26,770 nucleotides of DNA. It comes from Apostichopus californicus. Lineage: Eukaryota; Echinodermata; Holothuroidea; Aspidochirotida; Stichopodidae. The stretch is taken from contig JAIPMN010000760.1 of NCBI GenBank assembly GCA_020650975.1, positions 1 to 26,770 of the forward strand, read 5' to 3'. Below, piece after piece: positions 21,201 to 26,770 of the stretch. The position numbers were made by a program, and so were the translations under genes. Numbering within the stretch: the stretch's first letter is position 1; every line of letters begins with the position of its first letter. The notes below the pieces were generated by a model, which saw only the letters and a list, made by a program, of their open reading frames with translations, was not told the DNA's origin and did not search any database.

Positions 21201-23333
21201 GTCTCAATTCTGGAAAACCTTTTTCATGTTTGTTTTGATTTCCCCCTACAGGTTGACAATCAATTGGATTCCTTGGAATCCATTACGAAAGAAGTTGCAG
21301 GCTCCATTAATCAATCTCATATACTGGCAGATGCAAGTAACTCTCTTATAAACAATATTGAGGAACTGGTCAGCAGGACTGAAACAGCCAATCAGAGGGC
21401 AAAGACTGCAGTGACATCATCCAATCAAGTCTTTGCAGTGGCTGAAGAACAATTAGACGTTGTTCGAAACTTTCAAAATGTATCAAGCGGTGAGATATTG
21501 TGATTTCATTTGATTTCATTTCCTCATTGCCAGAATTTCACAGTCAACCGAGATACTTTAGTACTTTCATTGTTTTGTTTTGCTAATTCGGTTGCCTTTG
21601 TTGGTTAGGGATTTAAAAGTCTTATACACAAAATTTGTTGTTACTTAATTGTGAAAGGCTTGCTTTGTGTAGCTCTTCCCCTTCTTATTGACCTTTCTTT
21701 GTGGAATTTTTAAAATATTGCTGAAAAAAAGATGAAATATGTAAGATGACAGTGGTAATTCTATCATGGCATTATTGATGTAAATGTGATATAAAGCCTT
21801 TTGTTTCCTTCCCGTGCTGCAGTTTGTTGCCTTGACTGGGTTATTTTAACATGTTGCCTCATCAGGTGCAATCAGTATTAAAGAAGACTTCATCAGTGGC
21901 TAATATGTAAGGGTGGTTTTGTTCCTCATTTTGCTGTTTTAGTTTTCTGTCAATTTTCATATCTAATGGACATTTGGATGGGTCACTGGCTAAAGGTTTG
22001 TTGAATGGGATCATAGATACTCGCAGATTGAAGTCCATTCGGTGACGAGATCTATCGTCTCTTTGAAAAGATGACCTTATAGTTTATGAAGTTTGAGAAA
22101 CTTTGATCCAAACTTTTGTGATATTTTTCAAACTAAAATTTTTGAGAGGAATGACCAAAAGTCAGGGGTAACGGTGACCTACATGTGAGCTATACGTTGA
22201 TGTACTGCGTAGTTTAGAAACTGTAACTTTAATATCGGTACCCGTTGGTGATGTTTCTGGGATCTTCTCTCTGACCACGAGTCAAATGTTTTCCCTTTTA
22301 CAGTTGCCCAAGCTGAAGCATCAGCTGTCTCTAATAATGTGGGAATGATCAGTATCGAGGCTGGAAATGCATATTCATTAGCTGTACAGCAGAGGGCGGA
22401 GCTTCTGGCTGCTTCATCCGATGTTGCAACAGGTCTCGGTAACGCAGCAGATGCAAACCGAATAGTAGAGGACCACAACACAGTAAGATATCTCTCTCTT
22501 CAAGTGGAATATGGGTGGGGTTAGGAAACACTGTTATTTTATCTTTACATTTGATAGCGATGGGGAAAAGGTGTGAAGCTTTATATGCTTTCTATCAACC
22601 ATAGTTTGTATGAAATACAATTCCAACATTCATATTTGTGTAAAATTCTTCATACATCACAAAACTATGCCTTAGTTAGTATACACTCTATGTATATTCA
22701 CTAAAACTACATTTAATTTTAATACTTCCGTTTATCAAATCGATCGTTTCATTAAATTATCTGCTGCTGAGTTTGTGAAGTAAAAAGGTCACTTTCTAGT
22801 TTCTTTCATTTTTTAGTACTTTACCTACATTTTACTGGATTTCTTTTGTTTTTCAGGATATTTTGAGATTGAGGTTGGAAACAAGAGGCTTGCAAGAAGA
22901 ATATCAGGTTAGCTTTAATGAATCTGATAATAAAACAGAAAGAGTAGAACGTATTAATGAAACTACACTACAAGTGATAAGACAACAATGTCTGAGTCAC
23001 CAGCAAGATATCCAATCGTTGGAATCCATGGCAACAGCCACGACAAACCTGGCACATGATGCAGCTGAAGACTCTTTAAAGGTGCTGGAAGATATCAACA
23101 AGCTAACGCAAGAACTGAACAACATTGACCAGTTGGAACTTGGTCAGTTAGATGTGCTGAGGTCAAGAGTGTCGGTGGTCAGCGCAGAGTTGACGCAAGC
23201 TCAGTATGAAGAAGTGTCTGGACTTCTGAAGGCAGCGGTAGACGAACAAGACACCTGGATTACAAATACCAGCTCTGAAATAGAGATGATGAGGAATCAG
23301 ATCAATGCTCTGGAGAGCTTTAGAGTTAATTAA
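2599..23333 (+). CDS. Hybrid beta/gamma-type laminin chain (5' partial, 23 exons)
   Basis: This gene encodes a secreted, multidomain laminin-family subunit expected to act in basement membranes as one chain of a coiled-coil trimer. Joining 2599-3230, 3561-3739, 4815-4982, 5732-5899, 6313-6461, 7099-7250, 7609-7758, 8341-8684, 9990-10124, 11015-11155, 11612-11933, 12516-12758, 13075-13445, 14073-14243, 14527-14790, 15920-16066, 16457-16626, 18794-19013, 19442-19623, 19992-20261, 21252-21489, 22304-22482 and 22857-23333 gives 1823 residues in one open frame. Domain order is LN (1-211), LE1-5 (211-475), L4b (about 473-692), LE6-9 (693-905), a split LE10 holding L4a (about 930-1100), LE11-12 (to 1245) and coiled coil (1247-1823). 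Known beta chains have L4b but no L4a; gamma chains the reverse. The rod reads gamma-like and lacks a beta-knob. Signal peptide and LN start are missing because they lie upstream. No gene symbol is given because no standard subunit fits. Confidence 0.88.
3561..3739 (+). CDS. Exon 2: LE1 module
   Basis: Residues 211-270 encode the first laminin EGF-like module, beginning [10 protein letters not shown] and running through [15 protein letters not shown]. The NRPWQKG stretch before the last cysteine matches the PW-containing LE1 of beta chains. The acceptor is TTATTTCAG and the donor GTAAGC, ending in phase 1. The usual C-x-C-x-GHA at the LN junction is changed to CDCNLHS. Confidence 0.92.
3740..4814 (+). 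other. Intron 2, no gene
   Basis: AT-rich intron sequence without coding exons on either strand. The only marked feature is a C11T8 homopolymer pair at 3834-3852, a likely mutation or sequencing-slip site. Confidence 0.7.
4815..4982 (+). CDS. Exon 3: LE2 module
   Basis: Residues 271-326 form an eight-cysteine LE module starting [10 protein letters not shown] and containing [13 protein letters not shown], a classic laminin LE2 sequence. A complete module in a single exon with phase 1 at both ends is the usual shuffle-ready layout. The following intron (4983-5731) shows nothing beyond AT-rich sequence. Confidence 0.93.
5732..5899 (+). CDS. Exon 4: LE3 module
   Basis: Residues 327-382 form an LE module with [30 protein letters not shown] and [11 protein letters not shown]. 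It is one whole module with phase 1 at each end. The acceptor is CCCCCATAG and the donor GTTTGT, which is weaker than its neighbours. The following intron (5900-6312) holds no feature I can name. Confidence 0.92.
6313..6461 (+). CDS. Exon 5: LE4 module
   Basis: Residues 383-432 form an LE module: [15 protein letters not shown], then [15 protein letters not shown], then an aromatic tail. Its last cysteine comes from exon 6. The exon ends in phase 0 at GTGAGT, unlike the phase 1 of the previous modules. The order and spacing match LE4 of beta chains. The following intron (6462-7098) is AT-rich and featureless. Confidence 0.92.
7099..7250 (+). CDS. Exon 6: LE5 and start of laminin IV type B
   Basis: Residues 433-482 give LE5: [22 protein letters not shown], then [13 protein letters not shown]. 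Beta chains have exactly this form: the module lacks its last cysteines and runs through a V-x-P-x-Y-Y/F motif into the L4b domain. This is the clearest beta signature of the gene. Donor GTAAGT, phase 2. The following intron (7251-7608) ends in a low-complexity TTATTG-rich tract (7550-7607) before the acceptor. Confidence 0.92.
7609..7758 (+). CDS. Exon 7: laminin IV type B domain, part 1
   Basis: Residues 483-532 are the N-terminal part of L4b, a jelly-roll-like domain otherwise limited to beta chains. This part is diverged from vertebrate beta chains and I place it mainly by position between LE5 and exon 8. The frame is open and the junctions are in phase (acceptor TGTTACAG, donor GTGAGC, phase 2). 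The following intron (7759-8340) has no feature I recognise. Confidence 0.85.
8341..8684 (+). CDS. Exon 8: laminin IV type B domain, core
   Basis: Residues 533-647 are the core of L4b. It has [20 protein letters not shown], matching the R-Y-E-P ... W strand of beta chains, and VDSLLVLP near the end, matching the I-D-S-L-V-L-M-P strand. Several N-glycosylation sequons are present. Donor GTAAGT, phase 1. Confidence 0.9.
8827..9193. mobile_element. Non-autonomous hAT-like DNA transposon
   Basis: The left end CAGGGGTTCCCTAACT and the right end read in reverse (CAGGATTTCCCTAACT) form terminal inverted repeats, both followed by C-rich stretches (GAACCCCC). CAG-x-GGTTCCCAAACT-type ends are typical of hAT elements. 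The flanks share CTACAT (8821-8826 and 9195-9200), an imperfect remnant of an 8-bp target duplication. It is 367 bp long and has no transposase, so it would need one in trans. Confidence 0.65.
9344..9420 (+). mobile_element. tRNA-derived SINE-like head
   Basis: TGGCTATGTAGCGG (9352-9365) resembles a Pol III A box and GGTTCAAAACA (9399-9409) a B box, at tRNA-like spacing. Between them is an arm with CCACAACCTTTAGG. This is the usual form of a tRNA-derived SINE head that has drifted. The body would continue downstream. The rest of intron 8 (9421-9989) holds nothing I can name. Confidence 0.5.
9990..10124 (+). CDS. Exon 9: laminin IV type B domain, end
   Basis: Residues 648-692 close the L4b domain: [15 protein letters not shown] ... 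[19 protein letters not shown], matching the E-T-F-x-R-Y-x-C ... C-x-x-x-I-x-S-x-S-x-x-x-x-x-G pattern of beta chains just before the next LE module. Acceptor CTCGTAG, donor GTGAGT, phase 1. The following intron (10125-11014) shows nothing. Confidence 0.9.
11015..11155 (+). CDS. Exon 10: LE6 module
   Basis: Residues 693-739: [45 protein letters not shown]. It closely follows the beta-chain LE6 pattern (C-x-C-x-x-x-G-S-x-S-x-x-C, GGQC-x-C, GRRC, YFGFGPxGC). One whole module with phase 1 ends. The following intron (11156-11611) has no feature. Confidence 0.94.
   Translation, partial: RVVVILQDLSLNTVTKVASVFAKLRLVDVDVTIAYLVIITLDQRAV
11612..11933 (+). CDS. Exon 11: LE7 and LE8 modules
   Basis: Residues 740-846 hold two LE modules. 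LE7 ([13 protein letters not shown] onward) has an enlarged loop of about 20 residues between its fifth and sixth cysteines, where eight or nine is usual. LE8 ([38 protein letters not shown]) is regular. Acceptor TTCCCAG, donor GTAAGT, phase 2. The following intron (11934-12515) is featureless. Confidence 0.92.
12516..12758 (+). CDS. Exon 12: LE9 and first part of LE10
   Basis: Residues 847-927: LE9 ([29 protein letters not shown]) is followed by [10 protein letters not shown] and a run into the next exon. C-F-C-F-x-H-S-x-x-C directly before an interruption is the hallmark entry into an L4a domain in alpha, gamma and perlecan chains, not in beta chains. Donor GTAAGA, phase 2. Confidence 0.93.
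12792..12860 (+). mobile_element. Retroposon 3' tail fragment
   Basis: AAGCGCTATATAAATG followed by a TTATTATT-rich run is the common 3' end of SINEs and LINEs moved by L2/CR1-type machinery in many animals. Only the tail is present. The call rests on this motif alone. Confidence 0.45.
13075..13445 (+). CDS. Exon 13: laminin IV type A domain, part 1
   Basis: Residues 928-1051 begin DGW and contain [15 protein letters not shown], the core F-x-A-P-x-K-F-L-G-x-Q-x-x-S-Y-G motif of L4a/Laminin_B domains, then [11 protein letters not shown], matching F-x-V-x-L-x-E-x-x-W. L4a occurs in alpha and gamma laminin chains and perlecan, inserted inside an LE module as here. Acceptor TTTTTGTAG, donor GTAAGA, phase 1. 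Confidence 0.94.
13480..13880. other. Unclassified GC-richer block in intron 13, likely repeat
   Basis: This part of the intron has more CG dinucleotides (for example GAAGACTCGCGCAC and GAGCGCGGCACGCGG) than the AT-rich sequence around it, plus open frames on both strands that resemble no protein I know. The sharp change in composition suggests an inserted dispersed element; I see no clear terminal repeats. The remaining intron to 14072 is ordinary. Confidence 0.35.
14073..14243 (+). CDS. Exon 14: laminin IV type A end and return to LE10
   Basis: Residues 1052-1108 finish L4a ([15 protein letters not shown], matching the L-x-x-L-x-x-I-x-I-R-x-x strand) and re-enter the split LE module with [12 protein letters not shown], the V-E-x-C-x-C-x-x-x-x-x-G signature found right after L4a. 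Acceptor ATTACAG, donor GTAAGT, phase 1. Confidence 0.92.
14527..14790 (+). CDS. Exon 15: LE10 end and a ten-cysteine LE11
   Basis: Residues 1109-1196 complete LE10 ([13 protein letters not shown], then GCTP) and give LE11. LE11 has ten cysteines instead of eight: [23 protein letters not shown], then an extra GPDCLRC before YGFG and the final GGGC. It aligns with the gamma module that carries the nidogen-binding NIDPNAV loop, but that loop is absent. Donor GTTAAT is weak. Confidence 0.9.
14791..15919 (+). other. Intron 15, with a long antisense open frame
   Basis: No plus-strand exon is seen. On the minus strand, 15262 down to 14849 is open for 137 codons, the longest antisense frame in the introns. 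It has no clear homology and no obvious splice context, so I do not call it a gene. See the findings. Confidence 0.5.
15920..16066 (+). CDS. Exon 16: LE12 module
   Basis: Residues 1197-1245: [40 protein letters not shown]. This is the last LE module before the rod, in one exon with phase 1 ends. The following intron (16067-16456) is T-rich with small near-repeats of ATTTCTGTAATA. Confidence 0.92.
16457..16626 (+). CDS. Exon 17: rod entry and coiled coil, part 1
   Basis: Residues 1246-1302 start [12 protein letters not shown] and continue ... [14 protein letters not shown]. The C-x-A-C-Y plus L-x-x-L-E-S pattern matches the start of the gamma coiled coil (C-P-A-C-Y-x-L-V ... L-x-E-L-E-S), where the two cysteines help link the three chains. 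Beta chains usually show C-x-x-C-F/Y-x-x-W. Donor GTAAGG, phase 0. Confidence 0.88.
16882..18237 (+). repeat. 41-bp minisatellite, main block (about 33 copies)
   Basis: The unit is 41 bp, beginning TGATATATCTCTGGTATGTA and ending in ATCTGGTTTCATGATGGG. Copies are mostly 90% or more alike; drift rises at both ends. Sporadic variants (TAATTCTGG, CTATGGTTTG, TTTTATT, GATGAGTG) mark larger duplicated blocks. The array sits in intron 17 and is interrupted at its right by an inverted-repeat insertion. Confidence 0.97.
18235..18591. mobile_element. Composite inverted-repeat insertion in the minisatellite
   Basis: A foreign block splits the array. Its right part has 47-bp arms at 18423-18469 and 18542-18588 that are inverted copies with one mismatch and a 72-base spacer; they start GGGGTTAATCAACGG. 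Its left part (18235-18422) is bounded by a 12-bp inverted pair, GTTCATTCATAC. A third copy of the arm core TTAATCCTGTGAGTAACGCA lies at 18298. This is MITE-like, with no coding capacity. The family is unknown to me. Confidence 0.75.
18592..18763 (+). repeat. 41-bp minisatellite, right block (about 4 copies)
   Basis: The same 41-bp unit resumes after the insertion and stops only 30 bases before the acceptor of exon 18, so it fills the place where the branch point and tract usually begin. One unit carries TTTGTATC in place of TATGTATC. Confidence 0.95.
18794..19013 (+). CDS. Exon 18: coiled coil, part 2
   Basis: Residues 1303-1375 are heptad-like, rich in L, I, E, Q and S, with [18 protein letters not shown] a clear amphipathic stretch. 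No cysteines. Acceptor CTCCCTCAG, donor GTAAGC, phase 1. The 3' half of the exon with its donor is repeated twice in the following intron. Confidence 0.85.
18906..19217 (+). repeat. Threefold tandem copy of exon 18 end plus donor
   Basis: Copy A (18906-19018) spans the last 108 bases of exon 18 and the donor. Copy B (19019-19133) repeats it with a donor GTAAGC at 19129. Copy C (19134-19217) is shorter. B and C contain GCTATATAGC where A has GCCATAGC, which breaks the frame. The remaining intron to 19441 has no feature. Confidence 0.93.
19442..19623 (+). CDS. Exon 19: coiled coil, part 3
   Basis: Residues 1376-1436: [23 protein letters not shown] and further heptads, no cysteine. Acceptor TTTTCTTAG, donor GTATGA, phase 0. 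The following intron (19624-19991) has no feature. Confidence 0.85.
19992..20261 (+). CDS. Exon 20: coiled coil, part 4
   Basis: Residues 1437-1526 are regular coiled coil (for example [20 protein letters not shown] and [16 protein letters not shown]), phase 0 at both ends. Acceptor CTTCTAG. The donor GTTAGT lies in a small cluster of repeated GGTTAGTAC motifs. Confidence 0.88.
20450..20684 (+). repeat. Two diverged direct repeats in intron 20
   Basis: Blocks 20450-20547 and 20591-20684 both begin CTGAAAACC and share ATACTT-CTCATAC, GTGGAT-like and CATATTGAGTA/CACATTGAGTA segments at an offset of 141. They are old tandem copies. Nothing else is seen in the intron (20262-21251). Confidence 0.7.
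21252..21489 (+). CDS. Exon 21: coiled coil, part 5
   Basis: Residues 1527-1605: [15 protein letters not shown] and the [20 protein letters not shown] heptads, followed by [15 protein letters not shown]. No cysteine. Acceptor CCCCTACAG, donor GTGAGA, phase 1. The following intron (21490-22303) has no feature I recognise. Confidence 0.88.
22304..22482 (+). CDS. Exon 22: coiled coil, part 6
   Basis: Residues 1606-1665 are alanine-rich coiled coil ([40 protein letters not shown]). The LGNAA-x-A stretch recalls the LALGNAAADA segment of gamma rods. Acceptor TTTTACAG, donor GTAAGA, phase 0. The following intron (22483-22856) is featureless. Confidence 0.87.
22857..23333 (+). CDS. Exon 23: coiled coil end and C terminus
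   Basis: Residues 1666-1823 close the rod. [20 protein letters not shown] aligns with the gamma-chain L-x-Q-L-N-N ... L-x-x-L-N-x-I stretch, and [14 protein letters not shown] with its last heptads before the tail. The protein then stops as RVN. It lacks the gamma tail cysteine and the near-terminal glutamate needed for integrin binding by classic trimers. It has one cysteine (QQCLSHQ, about residue 1710). Acceptor TTTTTCAG; TAA at 23331. Confidence 0.9.
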   Translation, partial: DILRLRLETRGLQEEYQVSFNESDNKTERVERINETTLQVIRQQCLSHQQDIQSLESMATATTNLAHDAAEDSLKVLEDINKLTQELNNIDQLELGQLDVLRSRVSVVSAELTQAQYEEVSGLLKAAVDEQDTWITNTSSEIEMMRNQINALESFRVN

Positions 23334-24650
23334 AAGGCTCCACCAAATTAAGAATTAATTACGTATTGACAAAAGAAAGGTATGAAGTATGTTAAATGTA
23401 AAAAATAAGTATATTTTAACTGACAGTTTACAACCATATTAGTATAATCAATTTTCCTGTTATATCTCTTTTGCTTCACAATTGAAGACTAAGTTTCATT
23501 TTAAGGTGATCTTGTTCATTGTGAACCATTACATTTCAATTGTTTTCATTTAGCTATTTGTGTGCTGTGTAATTGTAGCAAAGCTTTTGTACATACTTAG
23601 AGTTATATACAGTGTGCCTTTATTTACTAGTTTACTAGTCTATATGAATCAAAGCAATAATTCTTTGTTTTATTAGTACTTTCAAAACATCACCTTGCAT
23701 TTCTATATTTTAACTTTCATACTGGAATTTTATAAACACTTTATTTTCTTAAGGCTTTTAGTAAATGAGTCACATTTTCCCCAAACTATTTACTGTAACA
23801 TTTTTAATATACATATCTAATGTGAAGCAGATATGTTCTTAATGTGATTCACATCATAGTTCTTGATGTTGGTTCCTTGTAGCAGCTTGCTTATTTCATA
23901 TCCTTACATCATTGATGAACAGCAATCCACCACATTTCTATGTTATGTGAACAAGTAGTAACATACCTCAAACTATCCAAACATTAATACTATTGTTTCA
24001 ACTGTAATTATGGTCTTCCAGTGTGGTGAAGAACACATTGACAGGAACAAATGGCAGAAATTGATAGGGAAAAATTGTATGGTATGGAAGGATAATTATG
24101 TAAAAGAAAGAAGTCCAAAGTCATGTGATTGAGATATTGTTGCATGGCAGAGGTCAAATGTCATTTGAGTGAGATGTTACATGGCAGAGGTCAAAGGTCA
24201 TTTGAGTGAGATGTTGCATGGTTGATATCATGGTCATTTGAGTGAGATGTTGCATGGTTGATATCATAGTCGTTTGAGTGAGATGTCTTCTAGGAATCAA
24301 AATGTGGTTCATATAATTGTTGAATATCTTGCAATTTGGTCCATCTATCCTGCCTTTGAAAGAATTCTAATGGTAAACCTCATGGTTTTGAGGATCTTTT
24401 TTGTTGTATTTCAATTTTATTCCATAAATTGATGTATAGTCCATGTTAAAATATTACATTGGATGGTTCAACCTGAAATAAAGGGAACGACTTAAAGAAA
24501 GTGCTTATCGTTTTGGTCAGCACTAACGAAATAGCTCTTTAAGATTCTCTCTTTCAACCTCTTGTATTCTTTTATTGGGTCATTTTTTCTAGCTCAACAA
24601 TTGAGTGCAGTCTGTGATGAACAATAAACTGTTTTGTTTAACTTTACAAT
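23334..24650 (+). other. 3' UTR and poly(A) region
   Basis: Sequence after the stop is AT-rich and without open frames. AATAAA hexamers at 24477-24482 and 24623-24628 are plausible poly(A) signals; the first would give a UTR of about 1.15 kb, and a T/GT-rich stretch follows the second (GTTTTGTTTAAC), favouring it. Confidence 0.55.
24110..24290 (+). repeat. Tandem repeat in the 3' UTR, four to five copies
   Basis: Units of 37-42 bp share GTCATTTGAGTGAGATGTT, with a head that is GCATGGCAGAGGTCAAA in the first copies and GCATGGTTGATATCA in the later ones. One copy contains AGGTCAAAGGTCA (24188-24200), a perfect direct repeat of AGGTCA spaced by one. Confidence 0.85.
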
Positions 24651-24789
24651 ACACTTGTTTTCTTTTGTAATATTCTAACAGAGTGCTAGAGAAGTTCAAT
24701 AGACGTTGACTGAACATCTGAGTTATTATAATCATAATAAAATAAAACTGTTAGCAAACTGCTTATCCACTAGAGAGCCTGTGTAAGAG

Positions 24790-24870
24790 AATGTGTAAAA
24801 GTAAGTTGGCCTGACATTTCAATCCTAGCAGGATCTTCTTCAGAGGCTAAATTATTAAGAATACAAGAGG
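24790..24870. mobile_element. Possible Penelope-like element fragment
   Basis: GGCCTGACATTTCAATCC followed by TAGCAGGATCTTCTTCAGAG looks like a sequence I associate with the terminal regions of Penelope-like retroelements in marine animals. It contains the palindrome ATCCTAGCAGGAT. The call is from memory and weak. Confidence 0.3.
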
Positions 24871-25462
24871 CTGTTTTCTTATTATAATCATAGTAGGAGT
24901 TGTCTGTTTTTTTCTGTTTTCATTATATTCCGTTAACTTTGTCATTTTTAATCACATAGCTGTGCATTCTGAAGGTAGTGTGTAAGATTGTCTTTAATTG
25001 ACTTTGTGTTAAGTCACCATTGCCAAACTTTTCAGAGAGTTTAACCAAACTGTACGTTCACTCTGGCTATCAAAATGTATGGTATGCATGTGCTGTTATC
25101 AAGTTCTCTTGTCACAAGGAGAAAGATTTTATATTTTTTATGGGATTTCTTTGGCCTTGGTAATACTTATAATATATTAACATATTCTATTAATATCATA
25201 TTGCAGTGTCTTTTCTTATTATTTATTTATTCTTTCTTGTGCTAACTGTATTATTCTCTTAAAAGCCTCTACCTGCCATTTAGAAATTGAACATAGTTTT
25301 ATTGGCTCAGTAACATGTGCAATCCTGCTAGTGTGTGTGTGGTTGTGATGGCTAGCTTGTAAACACCACAGTGTCAAGTTGAATCAATGTCATATTTAGT
25401 AGGTAGATGCCCCTAGATGTGCCCTATTGTTTGTGCTTCCAATCTCATGAAAGTGACAAGTT

Positions 25463-25816
25463 GGGGGGGGGGGGGGGCTTGACACAAAATTCTTAAATAT
25501 CAACCATATGTCTGATTTCTGTCTTATGGTAAGTCATATTTGAGATAAGGTAATTAGTCACATAGTAATGGTTAATGTTAGACTTAATTTAACATTGCTT
25601 GCTGTTAAATTATTGTAAAAAATTGCTATTAAATCAAGAAATGCTCCACAGTTGTCTTGTTTGTGTTTCTTTGATTTGCCTTCATTTTTAATTATATTGT
25701 GTGCCTCCTTAACATTAAAATACTATGCTATTGTGGGTTTTTCACCATTATTTCAGTACTAACAGTTTATTCTCCTGGGGGGGGGGTGGGAGTAGGTGAG
25801 GGGGTGGGGTGGAGGG
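25463..25816 (+). repeat. G-rich tracts in the 3' flank
   Basis: A run of 15 G occurs at 25463-25477, and a second G-rich zone at 25777-25816 has a G10 run followed by several GGG or longer groups, enough for a G-quadruplex. The surrounding flank from 24871 to 26479 has no gene I can support. Confidence 0.8.
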
Positions 25817-26479
25817 CAGAAAACCAGCTGGATATAGGGCCATTTTCTTAAGTTGCCCAACAGTTGATTTAAGGAAGCAATTTTAGCAGCCTCATAACAT
25901 TTTGCAGATATGGTGGAACAGGATTTCAATGGTCTGGGAAACTGAGTTAGGTTGTGGCATGAACCTTTGCAGAAGTGCCAGGGGATGGGTGGGGTTGAGT
26001 ATTATATACAGGAGAGGATGTGGCCATAGGGCAGTTGAAGCAGATCGTTTTAGGGGTGTCTGTGGGATCCTTTTCTAGAAAACATAAAAGCTGTACATTT
26101 TCCTTAAATCGGATGATGATATGAACGACCCCTAGCAACCATGATAGCTGGTGTAAATGAGCAATACAAAACGAGTATACAAAAACAAGTGGTGAAATGC
26201 TTACATGTTAAACTCAATATCTCAAGAACAGAAACTTTAATGAATGCTTGGTATGGAGATTCCCTAGCTAGCTTTGTTAAGGCGTATTCGACAGTTTTTC
26301 TTTGCCAAATGCTCTGGGTCGATCCTTGCTACTGTATTCATCCCGCTATGAGTGATTCGTTCCTTTGATCGTGCCGCCCTCTATTGTGAAGCGTATGTAG
26401 AAAGGGGTGGAAAATATAACAGCCATACCATTTTCCTATTTTTATGTAAGGAGACTCATTCGCTGAGCAGAGTCTAGAG

Positions 26480-26770
26480 CAGTGGTTCTCAAACTTTTTT
26501 TAGATGATCGCCCCTTCAACCATCTTGAACTGTCCCAATACCCCCTCCCCTACCCCGTCTCTCGACCTACCGTTCATAGTCGGCCGCTCAAGCGAGCATA
26601 TAAGACTGTCCTAAGATAAAAGTAGCCTACATTCCCTACAAGATGGTGAATTTTCTCTCAACAATAGTTATTTTTTTTGTTCGCAGACCCCCTGGGTGCC
26701 TTATTGTGCCCTAAATCGCTGCAGTGTTGTGTCGTAATCGTCAGGGACCCCCAAATCAGTGCCAACGCCC
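26480..26770 (+). mobile_element. hAT-like element end, cut by window edge
   Basis: CAGTGGTTCTCAAACTTTTT at 26480 is a typical hAT terminal inverted repeat. Downstream is C-rich sequence (ATACCCCCTCCCC and CCCCCTGGGTGCC), also usual for these elements. The other end lies outside the window, so size and completeness are unknown. Confidence 0.6.

Noticed and set aside
22179..22481. Minus-strand frame over exon 22
   Set aside because: It is a mirror of the coding exon and shows no recognisable domain.
2599..23333. Two adjacent genes, a beta-like one and a gamma-like one
   Set aside because: There is no stop, poly(A) signal with open-frame end, beta rod, or new LN/signal exon between exons 10 and 13, and all junction phases agree.
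23994..24002. Possible missing C-terminal exon with Cys-Phe-Asn
   Set aside because: An in-frame stop lies just upstream (TAA) and no acceptor precedes it; chance match.
26141..26368. Plus-strand frame of 75 codons in the 3' flank
   Set aside because: No domain, no splice context and mixed composition; not enough to call a gene.

Overview
This is an intron-rich, AT-rich stretch of animal nuclear DNA, not bacterial. It is dominated by one plus-strand gene that encodes a large secreted basement-membrane protein of the laminin family. I could join 23 exons by their GT-AG borders. Their phases agree at every junction and their summed length (5472 bases) is a whole number of codons ending in TAA, giving 1823 residues. 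The first exon(s), with the signal peptide and the start of the LN domain, lie upstream of the window. Intron texture and repeats suggest a marine invertebrate, possibly an echinoderm, but I cannot prove the taxon.

Layout: 1-2598 is upstream intron with a decayed LINE tail on the minus strand. Exon 1 (2599-3230) is most of an LN domain. Exons 2-6 carry five laminin EGF-like (LE) modules. Exons 6-9 carry the laminin IV type B (L4b/LF) domain, the mark of beta chains. Exons 10-12 carry LE6-LE9 and the first part of LE10. Exons 13-14 carry a laminin IV type A (L4a/Laminin_B) domain, the mark of alpha and gamma chains. Exons 14-16 finish LE10 and add LE11 and LE12. Exons 17-23 encode about 577 residues of coiled coil that reads as gamma-like. 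The 3' UTR follows from 23334, with poly(A) signals near 24.48 and 24.62 kb. The rest is non-coding flank.

The main discovery candidate is this architecture: beta-type front (LN, LE1-5, L4b), then L4a, then a gamma-like rod without the beta-knob and without the usual gamma C-terminal Cys/Glu tail. It looks like a natural beta/gamma hybrid laminin chain. A normal chain pairs its coiled coil with two partners to make a trimer; this one would place a beta-like short arm at a gamma-like position.

The introns hold a 41-bp minisatellite of about 37 copies split by a large inverted-repeat insertion (16.88-18.76 kb), a threefold tandem copy of an exon end with its splice donor (18.9-19.2 kb), repeated donor motifs at 20.26 kb, a non-autonomous hAT-like element (8.83-9.19 kb), a tRNA-derived SINE-like head (9.34-9.42 kb), and a second hAT-like end at the right edge (26.48 kb).
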